Assembly (NCBI GenBank): GCA_030727085.1
Contig: JANRCF010000014.1
Span: forward strand, 18,549-24,890
Source of the DNA: Alphaproteobacteria bacterium
GTDB taxonomy: Bacteria > Pseudomonadota > Alphaproteobacteria > Paracaedibacterales > CAIOTO01
Direction: 5' to 3'
DNA: 6,342 bases
Shown here: one piece after another, positions 1 through 5,556 of the stretch
Layout of the letters: each line of letters begins with the position of its first letter
How positions within the stretch are numbered: position 1 is the stretch's first letter
Notes under the pieces: generated by a model
The model's input: only the letters and a program-made list of their open reading frames with translations
Database searches by the model: none
What the model was told of the DNA's origin: nothing
Position numbers and translations under genes: made by a program

Positions 1-618
1 GTGTATACCGACACCAGGCCCAAAAGCTACGCGTATTTTTTTATTAGGTGCTTGCATACTCAGTGCAGATAATTTATCGCGACCGCCCCAAATTTCCATA
101 ACACGCTTTGTATACGCTATACGACGCGTTGATGCATTATAATACTTTACAGCATCGAACCATGTACCATGTTTTTTGTATAACGATGTCAAAAGTTCAG
201 CAGCAAAACGAATGTTATGATATGGATCCAAGGCACGCTCAATACTTTTAAGCTTAGTTTTATGGCTCTTAAAACAAAGTTGCATTGCGCCCAAGTAAAT
301 ATTTTCACCCTTTTTCATTTGTGCGGATACATATTTAACAGCATCTCCATGCGATTTAAAATAATGCGCACGTCCACGTGAATGTACAGCGAATGGTTTT
401 TGCCCAGATTCAACCATAGCAACAGCTGCTAATAAATTCTTTGGGATATTGTATTCCGTTTCGATCTGACTAATGATCTCAGAGCAATCGATTGAATGCA
501 TCACTGCATCACTATTATTTTTATTTAATCGTTTTATTTTTGGTAGCACGTTAGCCTTAGTCTGAAAACTAAGTGTGGAAAAACCAAGCAATGTCATTAT
601 TATTATACGTTTAATCAT
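1..618 (-). CDS. Lytic transglycosylase, SLT domain, exported (C-terminal end beyond window)
   Basis: Predicted murein lytic transglycosylase that cleaves peptidoglycan glycan strands in the periplasm. The 206 codons visible are open to the window edge, so the C-terminus is missing. Residues 1-22 look like a Sec signal peptide (MIKR, a hydrophobic stretch, then T-K-A before Asn23). The SLT fold follows: the catalytic glutamate is probably E70 in AMVESG, GAMQL is at 110-114, DPYHNI at 131-136, and YYNAS at 159-163. The order of these blocks, including the HYF segment before GAMQL, matches a transglycosylase group common in alphaproteobacteria. The start at 618 is the first ATG after an in-frame TAG at 634-636. 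The gene overlaps the end of nfu by 8 nt (ATGATTAA), with an AGAGG about 12 nt upstream, which suggests translational coupling. A role in envelope machinery such as the flagellum is possible but not shown. Confidence 0.85.
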   Translation of the reverse strand, partial: MIKRIIIMTLLGFSTLSFQTKANVLPKIKRLNKNNSDAVMHSIDCSEIISQIETEYNIPKNLLAAVAMVESGQKPFAVHSRGRAHYFKSHGDAVKYVSAQMKKGENIYLGAMQLCFKSHKTKLKSIERALDPYHNIRFAAELLTSLYKKHGTWFDAVKYYNASTRRIAYTKRVMEIWGGRDKLSALSMQAPNKKIRVAFGPGVGIH

Positions 619-1168
619 TGATCTGTTGAACCTCTATTACTTCAGGAATATAAAACTTCAGCATACTTTCAATACCTGACTTTAACGTTACTGTTGAACT
701 AGGGCACCCTGAACAAGCACCTTTCATTTTTAGATACACAATACCGTCAACAAATGAATGAAGAACGATATCACCACCATCGTTAGCAACAGCTGGACGA
801 ACGCGCGTATCTATAATTTCTTGTATTTGTTTAAATACTGGATCTGTTGATTTTTCTGCTAGATCTAACACCTTATCGTAATTCATTATAATGGGCAAAT
901 CGTTAACAAAGTGTTCCATTATGATGCCTAAAACGTGAGGCTTTACAACAAACCAATCTTTTTCCTGATCTTTCGTGATCGTAATAAAATCAGCGCCAAA
1001 AAAGACACTTTCTACGCCATTAGCACTAAGTAGTCTTTTAGCAAAAGGAGAGTTTTCACAAGAGTCATTTGCGTCAAAAGAAATTGGGTCATTATCACCC
1101 ATCACAGTTCTACCTGGTATAAACTTCAAGCTTTCTGGATTTGGTGTTTCTTGAGTCTGAATAAACAT
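611..1168 (-). CDS. nfu: Nfu/NifU-like iron-sulfur cluster carrier protein
   Basis: Predicted Fe-S cluster scaffold/carrier acting in the cytoplasm, passing 4Fe-4S clusters to target enzymes. At 185 residues it has the two-domain layout of alphaproteobacterial and mitochondrial Nfu: an N-terminal Nfu_N domain (about residues 1-90, opening MFIQTQETPNPESLKFIPG, with SVFFGADFITIT at 54-65) and a C-terminal NifU domain (about 112-180). The cluster-binding CxxC is C152-S-G-C155, inside GACSGCPSS; DTRVRPAVANDGGDI at 120-133 is the usual lead-in to that domain. Length and motifs look complete. It sits 123 bp downstream of fliI behind a candidate promoter, and its last 8 nt overlap the start of the transglycosylase gene. 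The ribosome binding site is weak (AAAGAGAG some 14 nt before the ATG). The family is known to supply clusters to complex I and other enzymes in mitochondria, but the link to the nearby nuo genes is inference. Confidence 0.95.
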   Translation of the reverse strand: MFIQTQETPNPESLKFIPGRTVMGDNDPISFDANDSCENSPFAKRLLSANGVESVFFGADFITITKDQEKDWFVVKPHVLGIIMEHFVNDLPIIMNYDKVLDLAEKSTDPVFKQIQEIIDTRVRPAVANDGGDIVLHSFVDGIVYLKMKGACSGCPSSTVTLKSGIESMLKFYIPEVIEVQQIND

Positions 1169-1204
1169 TTAACGGATCTACACTCTCTTTTCTAGATGTG
1201 GCCA

Positions 1205-1233
1205 ACCCTAGTCATATTTAGATGCTTTGTCAA
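1205..1233 (-). promoter_or_regulatory. Candidate sigma70-type promoter for nfu-transglycosylase unit
   Basis: On the minus strand a perfect -35 hexamer TTGACA (1233-1228) is followed after exactly 17 nt by TAGGGT (1210-1205), which keeps the first two and last bases of a -10 box. The start of transcription would be near 1198, giving a leader of about 30 nt before the nfu ATG. No terminator is visible between fliI and this site, so read-through from csrA-fliI may also feed nfu. The -10 is poor, hence moderate confidence. Confidence 0.45.
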
Positions 1234-1291
1234 TCTTAAATTTACAAACTCATAGATAGGCCAGCCTTAAGTAAAAGTGAATACAATCCAA

Positions 1292-2683
1292 CTAATTAAA
1301 TAAAATTGACTTTAATCGAGAAAAAGATTCTTCAACCCCCGTAATATCATCACTCCGTTGCCCTAAAAAGGTAGATATTTGTGGAAAAAGTTCAATTGCT
1401 CGATCAACTTCAGCATTCGACCCAGTACGATATGCACCTAAACGAATCATATCCGCCATGTCTTCATAGGTAGAAATAAATGTTCGTGCGCTCTGCACAA
1501 TCTCTTGTTCTTCTTGAGAATGGCATGCAGGAACAGCACGTGAAACACTCCGCAAAATATTGATAGCCGGAAATCGCCCACGCTCTGCGATGGAGCGATC
1601 AAGCACAATATGCCCATCAAGTGTTGCACGCACGGCGTCTGCAATTGGTTCATTCATATCATCACCATCCACAAGAACAGTGAACAAAGCCGTAATGTAA
1701 CCTGTTTTTCTCTTTTTACCATTTTGTGGATGTGCCAGAAAATTATTTTCATAATCAATGCCAGGCCCTGCGCGCTCGAGCAATTTAGGTAATTCAGCAA
1801 ATGTACTTGGTGGATATCCTTTGGTGGTAGGTGGCTCGCCAGCAGAAAGACCAATCTCACGCTGCGCCATCGCAAAACGTGTCACGCTATCCATTAAACA
1901 CAAGACAGACAAACCCTGATCACGAAAGTATTCGGCAATGCTTAAGGTCAAATGTGTCGCTTGGCGACGCATCAATGGTGACTCATCCGATGTAGCAACA
2001 ACAAGAACACTTCGTTTCAACCCTTCCTCACCCAATGTCTCTTCGATAAAATCTTTAACTTCACGACCACGCTCGCCAATCAATCCAATCACACAAACAT
2101 CACACTCTGTATTCCGTGCAAACATCGATAAAAGCATCGACTTACCAACACCAGATCCTGCAAAAATACCAAGGCGTTGACCTTTGCAGCATGTTAAAAA
2201 CGTATTTACAGCGCGAATTCCCACATCAATTCGATCAACGACGCGCGCTCGCTTACTGGCCGGAATGGGCGTTGCATGCAATGGATATTCTTCAAATCCT
2301 GACTCAAGATCCCCCTGCCCATCAATTGGTTCCGCCAATGCATTTAATACGCGTCCACACCATTTTTGTGAAGGTTTAATGGTTGCAATACCATGCTCAA
2401 ACACAACACGACTACCAGGGCTAATACCAATAACAGATCCAAAAGGCATAACGAGAACATGGTCATTTTCAAACCCAACAACTTCGCCTTTAATTGTTGC
2501 ATCCGTTACGTAAGCATGGGAGTTTTCTTCATCGAAATTAGGATGAATCACACAACGCGAGCCAACACTAACTATTTTATTTTTGATTTCTACAGTTAAG
2601 ATAAGCCCTTGAATCGCAGAAACTGTTCCATAAATTTTAATGGCTGACAGGGCAGAGATTTGTTGATTTAATGACTCAAGCAT
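1292..2683 (-). CDS. fliI: Flagellar protein export ATPase FliI
   Basis: Hexameric ATPase of the flagellar type III export apparatus, acting at the cytoplasmic face of the basal body to prepare and release export substrates. The 463-residue protein is full length. Residues 1-100 form the N-terminal beta-barrel region. The ATPase core carries Walker A at 175-182 (AGSGVGKS), the IGERGREV loop at 202-209 with the likely catalytic E204, Walker B ending at D265 (LCLMDSVTRFA), GEPPTTKGYPPS at 282-293, and RSVSR at 378-382, where R382 is the likely arginine finger. The VDGDDMNEPIADAVR and HIVLDRSIAERGRFPAINILRSVSR wording favours alphaproteobacterial FliI over F1 beta or a virulence YscN-type ATPase. 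Residues about 309-326 contain extra sequence with a basic GKKRK run. The start ATG lies 5 nt after the csrA stop with an AGG just before it, so the two genes are probably co-transcribed. No other flagellar gene is inside the window. Confidence 0.93.
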   Translation of the reverse strand: MLESLNQQISALSAIKIYGTVSAIQGLILTVEIKNKIVSVGSRCVIHPNFDEENSHAYVTDATIKGEVVGFENDHVLVMPFGSVIGISPGSRVVFEHGIATIKPSQKWCGRVLNALAEPIDGQGDLESGFEEYPLHATPIPASKRARVVDRIDVGIRAVNTFLTCCKGQRLGIFAGSGVGKSMLLSMFARNTECDVCVIGLIGERGREVKDFIEETLGEEGLKRSVLVVATSDESPLMRRQATHLTLSIAEYFRDQGLSVLCLMDSVTRFAMAQREIGLSAGEPPTTKGYPPSTFAELPKLLERAGPGIDYENNFLAHPQNGKKRKTGYITALFTVLVDGDDMNEPIADAVRATLDGHIVLDRSIAERGRFPAINILRSVSRAVPACHSQEEQEIVQSARTFISTYEDMADMIRLGAYRTGSNAEVDRAIELFPQISTFLGQRSDDITGVEESFSRLKSILFN

Positions 2684-2688
2684 AACAC

Positions 2689-2970
2689 CTACTTTGCATG
2701 TGATTTAGGCAAGGTTAACCAGGTTTTATCATCAGGGACATCTGCTTCATTCTTTTCAATGGAAAGCGTTCTTTGAATGGCCAAAACATCATGTGATGCA
2801 GCATGCGTTTCTGCTTTTATTTTATCGTATAACTCACGGCGTAAAACTTTTTCTGTCTCGGGGAATTGAAACCCTAGCTTGACACTTTTTCCCTGAATCT
2901 CAACAAGTGTTACTTCGATCACATCATTTATAATAATCGCTTCACCAATTTTTCGTGTTAAATAAAGCAT
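2689..2970 (-). CDS. csrA: CsrA-family post-transcriptional regulator (carbon storage/flagellar)
   Basis: Small RNA-binding protein that dimerises and binds GGA motifs in mRNA leaders to block or alter translation; in many bacteria it controls motility and carbon flux. The 93-residue product begins MLYLTRKIGE, and the key RNA-contact positions of the family are present: L4, R6, and R44 in VLRRELY. GFQFPETEKVLRRELYDKI at 33-51 is the canonical end of the core. Most CsrA proteins are about 60-70 residues; here an extra charged tail (roughly residues 66-93) follows. The reading frame is open 22 codons further upstream, but the start at 2970 is chosen because a perfect AGGAGG lies 5 nt before this ATG and the protein then begins exactly like the family. 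It is followed 5 nt later by fliI, so regulator and export ATPase likely share a transcript. Its own Shine-Dalgarno lies in a hairpin loop, suggesting autoregulation. Confidence 0.92.
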   Translation of the reverse strand: MLYLTRKIGEAIIINDVIEVTLVEIQGKSVKLGFQFPETEKVLRRELYDKIKAETHAASHDVLAIQRTLSIEKNEADVPDDKTWLTLPKSHAK

Positions 2971-2971
2971 T

Positions 2972-2986
2972 TGCGCCTCCTGCACA
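2972..2986 (-). promoter_or_regulatory. csrA ribosome binding site in a GGA-loop hairpin (possible CsrA autoregulatory site)
   Basis: On the mRNA sense strand TGTGC (2986-2982) can pair with GCGCA (2976-2972), including one G-U pair, leaving the loop AGGAG (2981-2977). The loop holds most of the AGGAGG Shine-Dalgarno sequence, and the stem ends one nucleotide before the csrA ATG. A GGA exposed in a short hairpin loop overlapping the ribosome binding site is the established form of a CsrA target, so CsrA may repress its own translation here. The stem is short (5 bp) and has not been folded by software. Confidence 0.5.
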
Positions 2987-2987
2987 T

Positions 2988-3006
2988 CGAACGGTTGTAG
3001 CGTTCG
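2988..3006 (-). repeat. Inverted repeat in the csrA leader
   Basis: CGAACG (3006-3001) and CGTTCG (2993-2988) form a perfect 6-bp stem around a 7-nt loop (CTACAAC) on the csrA mRNA strand. It lies directly before the Shine-Dalgarno hairpin, separated by one nucleotide, so the two stems could stack. There is no U-run after it, so it is not a terminator. A role as leader structure or as a protein-binding dyad is inference. Confidence 0.45.
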
Positions 3007-3025
3007 GTCATTATTCGACACTCCA

Positions 3026-3055
3026 ATTGTAATCAATTTTAAATAAATTTAGCAA
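3026..3055 (-). promoter_or_regulatory. Candidate promoter for csrA-fliI
   Basis: On the minus strand TTGCTA (3055-3050) and TACAAT (3031-3026) are separated by 18 nt, matching 4 of 6 and 5 of 6 positions of the sigma70-type consensus. Transcription would begin near 3019, about 49 nt before the csrA ATG, so the leader would contain both hairpins listed. It lies just downstream of the terminator of the GTPase gene, as expected for a new transcription unit. The region is AT-rich, so chance matches are likely; no flagellar sigma28 pattern was recognised. Confidence 0.4.
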
Positions 3056-3107
3056 GAAGTATCTGGTAAATGATGTGTAGCTTTAAACAGAAAGGGCAAT
3101 TTTAGAC

Positions 3108-3145
3108 AAAAAAATGAAGAGACACTTTGAATCATCTCTTCATTT
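3108..3145 (-). terminator. Rho-independent terminator of the GTPase gene
   Basis: Read on the minus strand, AAATGAAGAGA (3145-3135) pairs perfectly with TCTCTTCATTT (3122-3112) over 11 bp around a 12-nt loop. The end of the stem runs into seven consecutive T residues (3114-3108). It begins about 42 nt after the GTPase stop codon. On the plus strand there is no T-run after the stem, so it acts in one direction, separating the GTPase gene from csrA-fliI. Confidence 0.88.
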
Positions 3146-3187
3146 GTGTGTTCTTAATAAACAGTGCTTTCAGATTGCAGCCAGATA

Positions 3188-4696
3188 CTATCTCTCGCGT
3201 GGCTCAGTTTCACCACAATCAATCACTTCACTTTTTTCTGGCTCAACGAATTTAAGTGAACAAGTAAATTCTGTAATGTTTTGAACCAAAGCGAGTGACT
3301 CAAGCTTCTTACTCCAGAACTGCCTCTTTATATTTTTAACTTTCAACCCTCTTCCTTCCTTCTTAAACTCATCCCTTTTCCATATCCAATCACCTACCTC
3401 GTAAGGATCACCCTGCTTATTTATTAGCTTTTTCGTTTCAACCTGACTTAACCGACCAAGCTCTTCAATGGTTCCAACAAACGCACTCCCCCATGCATCA
3501 GGCACACTTAATGGCTCACCAAGCAAACCAGAAAATGTAGTTAGCATGCTAAAAAGATTAAATCGTGAATCATTTAAAACAGTCCCATCCAGCCCTAATT
3601 CAGTTAAAAAGTTTTTCAAACCATCAACATAATTCGTTGGCTCAAGACTTGTTAATTGCACGATATAACTTGCGAACGAATCCTTTAATTGCGTTGCTGT
3701 TGGCGGGTTCTCTTGACCTTGTGCAGATATCGCGCCTGAAATTTGACCATAAACAGCATTTTTAATCGCTTGTGAAATATCATCACTAATAAAATCAGCT
3801 ATTTGTTCATTGATTTTTGGTGATAAACTGCGAATAGACTCACGTGACGCAGGCGACAAAGAAACCGCGCACATTAATTTTTCTACATACGTAGTAGCTA
3901 AGCTCTCCACTATAAGGGGACGATTTGAAGCATCAAAAGCCCCCTCATCTTTGGGATAAGGAAATTTAGATACACGTTCTGAATTCGACAAAATGTAATC
4001 AACTAAAGCATACACAGCGGACCCACTATCTAAGCCATCTTCTATCGTTCTTAGGCGTTTATCAACATTAGAAATATCACGCTGTTTTGTAATCACCAAT
4101 GAAACACACGATTCTAATTGTTCTTTTTTGAACATAGTCAGCTTTTCAAGCAGCTCTACAAACTGAAGTGCTCGCCCAGTAAGATCAGCTTCCTTTGCAA
4201 CGATCGCCACTTTAACGCTTCTAAGAGAATTAAATAACTGCTGAATCAACATAGCATTTTGTATTTCATACTCTCCTTTTCTCGGATCACCAAAACCAGG
4301 ACAATCCCAATAAATTATTTCCTCATCAACAGCATAAAATGGCGTTATATCCACCGTACCAGGCTCACATGTATGGCCAATTTTAATATCTCCAGCAGAA
4401 TCAGCCGTATCTAAATATAAACCTGAATCTCCTTCTTGCGCACAAAGCGTTTTATTCGCAAGATAGGTAATAAGTGTACTTTTTCCCGCACCTGCTGCTC
4501 CAATAACAACAATGTTACCAGCTTCAGGATAACTAGTTTGGTAATGCTGTAATTGACTTGCAAGTGCTGTCATCTGTGAATTCAAACGTGCAGCAAAACC
4601 ATTTACGTCTTTTTCTACAAACTCTATGGCGCAAACAGAACTAACCGCACACACAAGCAGCAAAAACCATCGTTTAAAAACATTAAGCACCTTCAT
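3188..4696 (-). CDS. Exported P-loop GTPase-like protein, function unknown
   Basis: No named family is recognised with certainty. The 502-residue product starts with a convincing Sec signal peptide (residues 1-23: MKVLNVFKRW, a hydrophobic core, then V-C-A before Ile24). A TRAFAC-type G domain follows: Walker A GAAGAGKST at 66-74, a possible switch threonine near 109-114 (HTCEPGT), and the G3 motif DCPGFGD at 131-137, resembling AIG1/Toc-like and septin-like GTPases. ITKQRD at 202-207 is in the place of G4 but has an extra residue compared with (N/T)KxD. Residues about 270-420 look helical; 430-502 is a basic, tryptophan-containing tail ending in two cysteines (479 and 494). No second membrane helix is obvious. 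The start at 4696 has AAGGAG 6 nt upstream; in-frame TTG (4723) and ATG codons upstream would spoil the signal peptide. It is a single-gene unit divergent from nuoJ. It may be a host-directed effector or a membrane-anchored protein; both are inference. Confidence 0.8.
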   Translation of the reverse strand: MKVLNVFKRWFLLLVCAVSSVCAIEFVEKDVNGFAARLNSQMTALASQLQHYQTSYPEAGNIVVIGAAGAGKSTLITYLANKTLCAQEGDSGLYLDTADSAGDIKIGHTCEPGTVDITPFYAVDEEIIYWDCPGFGDPRKGEYEIQNAMLIQQLFNSLRSVKVAIVAKEADLTGRALQFVELLEKLTMFKKEQLESCVSLVITKQRDISNVDKRLRTIEDGLDSGSAVYALVDYILSNSERVSKFPYPKDEGAFDASNRPLIVESLATTYVEKLMCAVSLSPASRESIRSLSPKINEQIADFISDDISQAIKNAVYGQISGAISAQGQENPPTATQLKDSFASYIVQLTSLEPTNYVDGLKNFLTELGLDGTVLNDSRFNLFSMLTTFSGLLGEPLSVPDAWGSAFVGTIEELGRLSQVETKKLINKQGDPYEVGDWIWKRDEFKKEGRGLKVKNIKRQFWSKKLESLALVQNITEFTCSLKFVEPEKSEVIDCGETEPRER

Positions 4697-4702
4697 TGGC
4701 AT

Positions 4703-4708
4703 CTCCTT
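4703..4708 (-). promoter_or_regulatory. Ribosome binding site that decides the GTPase start
   Basis: AAGGAG on the minus strand lies 6 nt before the ATG at 4696. Four in-frame candidate starts are crowded here (TTG 4723, ATG 4711, 4702 and 4696). Only the 4696 start is correctly spaced from this site; the ATG at 4702 directly abuts it and the one at 4711 lies upstream of it. Confidence 0.75.
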
Positions 4709-4740
4709 CATTATTACATTCAAATTATTTAGCCTTAATT

Positions 4741-4746
4741 TTTATA
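4741..4746 (-). promoter_or_regulatory. Weak candidate -10 element for the GTPase gene
   Basis: TATAAA on the minus strand, within an AT-rich stretch, would start transcription near 4734, about 38 nt before the GTPase ATG. No acceptable -35 hexamer is found at normal spacing, so this is only a tentative placement of the promoter. Confidence 0.25.
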
Positions 4747-4836
4747 CAAATAAAAACCGCGCCCTATTTCTCTGGCACACTACCTTAAGCGTTTCGCTGA
4801 ATCAAGGTGAAAAAATACCCTGCTACCTTTGCGTTG

Positions 4837-4846
4837 GGACTAGTCC
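4837..4846. repeat. Perfect 10-bp palindrome upstream of nuoJ
   Basis: GGACTAGTCC is its own reverse complement. It ends 17 nt before the TATCAT proposed as the nuoJ -10 box, so it covers the -35 region. Further short palindromes follow closely (CATATATG, then GCATGC at 4858-4863). It could be an operator for a dimeric regulator of the nuo genes, but a 10-bp palindrome alone is weak evidence. Confidence 0.3.
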
Positions 4847-4860
4847 TACACATATATGCA

Positions 4861-4869
4861 TGCTATCAT
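4861..4869 (+). promoter_or_regulatory. Candidate extended -10 promoter for nuoJKL
   Basis: TGC followed by TATCAT (4864-4869) matches an extended -10 element, with 5 of 6 -10 bases. No good -35 lies 17 nt upstream, which extended -10 promoters tolerate. The start of transcription would be near 4876, leaving a leader of about 24 nt. A promoter is needed somewhere in 4697-4899 because nuoJ is the first plus-strand gene after a divergent gene. Confidence 0.4.
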
Positions 4870-4899
4870 TTTTCCAAGATTTAATTTCGTTGAGAACCA

Positions 4900-5556
4900 A
4901 TGGGTAAATTACTTTTATTTTATATTTTCGCAACCTGCCTTATAGGCTCTGCATGTGTTGTTATTTTTGCGAAAAACACAGTTTATAGTGCACTAGCGCT
5001 TATTATCGCCTTTTTCAATGCTGCTGCACTTATGCTTATTGGCGGGGCTGAATTCCTTAGTTTTGTTCTCATGATTGTGTACGTTGGCGCCGTTGCGGTT
5101 CTATTCTTGTTTGTCGTTATGATGCTTAATCTCAAAAAAAATAGTCTCAAAGATACGTTTGGCCCTTACCTATACAGTGCAATCACTGTTGGGTTATTAT
5201 TGATTGCCGAAATAATTCTTATAACTTATTTCTTTGAAGCACATCCACATTCCGCCGACTTGCTTGTTTCACCCCGCCCAAGCCGCATACAAAATACAAT
5301 GGCTCTTGGGCAAATTCTGTACACGCATTATGCATACATATTCCAAGTTGGCGGGCTTATTCTATTCGTCGCTATGATTGGCGCCATCGTTCTTACAGAA
5401 GGCATGAGACGCTCAACTCCTCACCTAAAACAAGATATAGCAAAGCAAAATAAACGCTCTAAGAAAAACTCACTTGTACTTACAAGCCCTGGCGTTCGCA
5501 TGGGTGTGACAACTGAGCTGATCACAAAACATCACATCAAAAAGGATGATTTATGA
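4900..5556 (+). CDS. nuoJ: NADH-quinone oxidoreductase subunit J
   Basis: Membrane-arm subunit of respiratory complex I (ND6 counterpart), helping couple NADH:quinone electron transfer to proton pumping in the inner membrane. The 218-residue protein has five predicted membrane helices (about 3-22, 28-48, 52-76, 90-112, 146-168). The family hallmark MIVYVGAVAVLFLFVVMMLNL spans helix three (58-78), including Y61 in the conserved position. LYTHYAYIFQVGGLILFVAMIGAIVLT in the last helix is typical of alphaproteobacterial and mitochondrial forms. The tail after residue 170 is basic and hydrophilic. The start at 4900 fits the family N-terminus, though the ribosome site is weak (GAGA, 4892-4895). The end overlaps nuoK by 4 nt (ATGA). 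Usually nuoI stands directly upstream; here it is replaced by a divergent GTPase gene, so nuoJ opens its own operon. Confidence 0.96.
   Translation: MGKLLLFYIFATCLIGSACVVIFAKNTVYSALALIIAFFNAAALMLIGGAEFLSFVLMIVYVGAVAVLFLFVVMMLNLKKNSLKDTFGPYLYSAITVGLLLIAEIILITYFFEAHPHSADLLVSPRPSRIQNTMALGQILYTHYAYIFQVGGLILFVAMIGAIVLTEGMRRSTPHLKQDIAKQNKRSKKNSLVLTSPGVRMGVTTELITKHHIKKDDL

Noticed and set aside
1200..1268. Two similar 10-mers, GGCCAACCCT (1200-1209) and GGCCAGCCTT (1259-1268)
   Set aside because: Only 8 of 10 bases agree and there are just two copies; more likely chance than a regulatory direct repeat.
1259..1291. A terminator after fliI
   Set aside because: The only dyad (AGGC-GCCT) is 4 bp with no following T-run, so no intrinsic terminator is supported.
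1447..2599. Several open frames of 60-109 codons on both strands inside fliI
   Set aside because: They lie wholly within a clear full-length FliI, resemble no family, and are out-of-frame shadows.
2971..3036. A longer CsrA starting at 3036 with 22 extra residues
   Set aside because: The perfect AGGAGG lies 5 nt before the ATG at 2970, and the protein from there begins exactly like the CsrA family; the upstream codons overlap the leader hairpins and the candidate promoter.
3565..3765. A 66-codon plus-strand frame inside the GTPase gene
   Set aside because: No ribosome binding site or recognisable protein features; antisense to a convincing coding frame.
4697..4723. A TTG start at 4723 for the GTPase-like protein
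   Set aside because: It has no ribosome binding site at proper distance and would put nine residues before a well-formed signal peptide; the ATG at 4696 has AAGGAG 6 nt upstream.
4626..4907. A 93-codon plus-strand frame spanning the divergent intergenic region
   Set aside because: It covers the GTPase start, both promoter candidates and the nuoJ start, has no recognisable domain, and its composition looks non-coding.
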